Below, in pieces: positions 32,901 to 32,961 of a DNA stretch of 32,961 bases. The position numbers and the translations under genes were made by a program. Source of the DNA: an uncultured Mycoplasmatota bacterium (lineage in GTDB: Bacteria > Bacillota_I > Bacilli_A > RF39 > UBA660); assembly GCA_900547465.1 (NCBI GenBank), contig URHJ01000014.1, positions 1 to 32,961 on the forward strand, in the 5' to 3' direction. The stretch's first letter is position 1. Each line of letters begins with the position of its first letter. The notes below the pieces were generated by a model, which was not told the DNA's origin, ran no database searches, and saw nothing but the letters and a program-made list of their open reading frames with translations.

Positions 32901-32961
32901 CAACGATAAATTGTAATTTGTCTTTTACAATAATAGCATAAAAAAGAAAAGTAGTTATTGT
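32900..32961 (-). CDS. Possible 3' end of a minus-strand gene (19 codons visible)
   Basis: A minus-strand frame runs open from the right edge to TGA at 32900-32902, just before the terminator. It ends with a CYYCKRQ segment, which looks like part of a metal-binding motif. A second minus frame is also open to a stop inside the hairpin, so the frame choice rests on the stop-terminator spacing seen in other genes here. Confidence 0.3.
   Translation of the reverse strand, partial: NNYFSFLCYYCKRQITIYR

Overview
The window is AT-rich DNA (roughly 70% A+T by eye) that uses the standard bacterial code: TGG encodes Trp throughout and TGA is used as a stop. Strong AGGAGG-type ribosome sites, sigma-A-like promoters (TTGACA / TATAAT), a B. 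subtilis-type DnaE, lspA next to a RluD-type gene, and M6/cell-wall-repeat surface proteins point to a low-GC Firmicute (Bacilli-like, probably a host-associated lineage with short intergenic gaps). No species can be named from the sequence. Almost all chromosomal genes are on the minus strand; the exceptions are rpmB, tRNA-Gly and a recombinase block at the right end.

Left part (1-12.5 kb) is a cell-surface polysaccharide region. One minus-strand operon reads wzy-like polymerase/ligase - family 2 glycosyltransferase - rmlA - rmlC - rmlD and ends in an intrinsic terminator. The missing dTDP-rhamnose gene, rmlB, lies in a second operon with a UDP-glucose dehydrogenase (ugd) and a very large secreted M6-type metalloprotease that is cut by the left edge. 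Between the two operons sit a membrane-anchored zinc-ribbon protein, a small exported membrane protein and a membrane-anchored SGNH hydrolase. The SGNH hydrolase is a close relative of an SGNH domain embedded among the cell-wall-binding repeats of the M6 protease. The likely products are dTDP-L-rhamnose and UDP-glucuronate for a wall polymer, plus surface hydrolases that may edit it.

Middle part (12.5-24.8 kb): a 771-residue hybrid histidine kinase (7 membrane segments, HisKA-HATPase-REC-Hpt), a divergent AMP-forming ligase behind a consensus promoter, then an overlapping operon dnaE - lspA - unknown 291-residue protein - rluD-like. Then rpmB (plus strand), an anchored hypothetical protein and typA/bipA.

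Right part (24.8-30 kb): GNAT acetyltransferase, two hypothetical proteins (one anchored outside the membrane), and an operon HAD phosphatase - DedA - exported GH3 N-acetylhexosaminidase. A 439-base stretch (26395-26833) holds no convincing gene.

Right end (30-32.96 kb): a plus-strand tRNA-Gly(TCC) flanked by hairpins, a hypothetical 89-residue gene, and a large serine recombinase. The recombinase is preceded by a 19-codon leader ORF whose stop codon lies at the apex of a 20-bp terminator hairpin. Behind it lies a ~260-base noncoding region with nested hairpins, mutually exclusive pairings and repeated ATCATCCTA motifs. This block looks like a small integrated element. A minus-strand terminator, and probably the end of another minus-strand gene, closes the window. 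The most unusual items are the M6/propeller/SGNH surface fusion with its membrane paralogue, and the attenuator-controlled recombinase with its structured 3' region.
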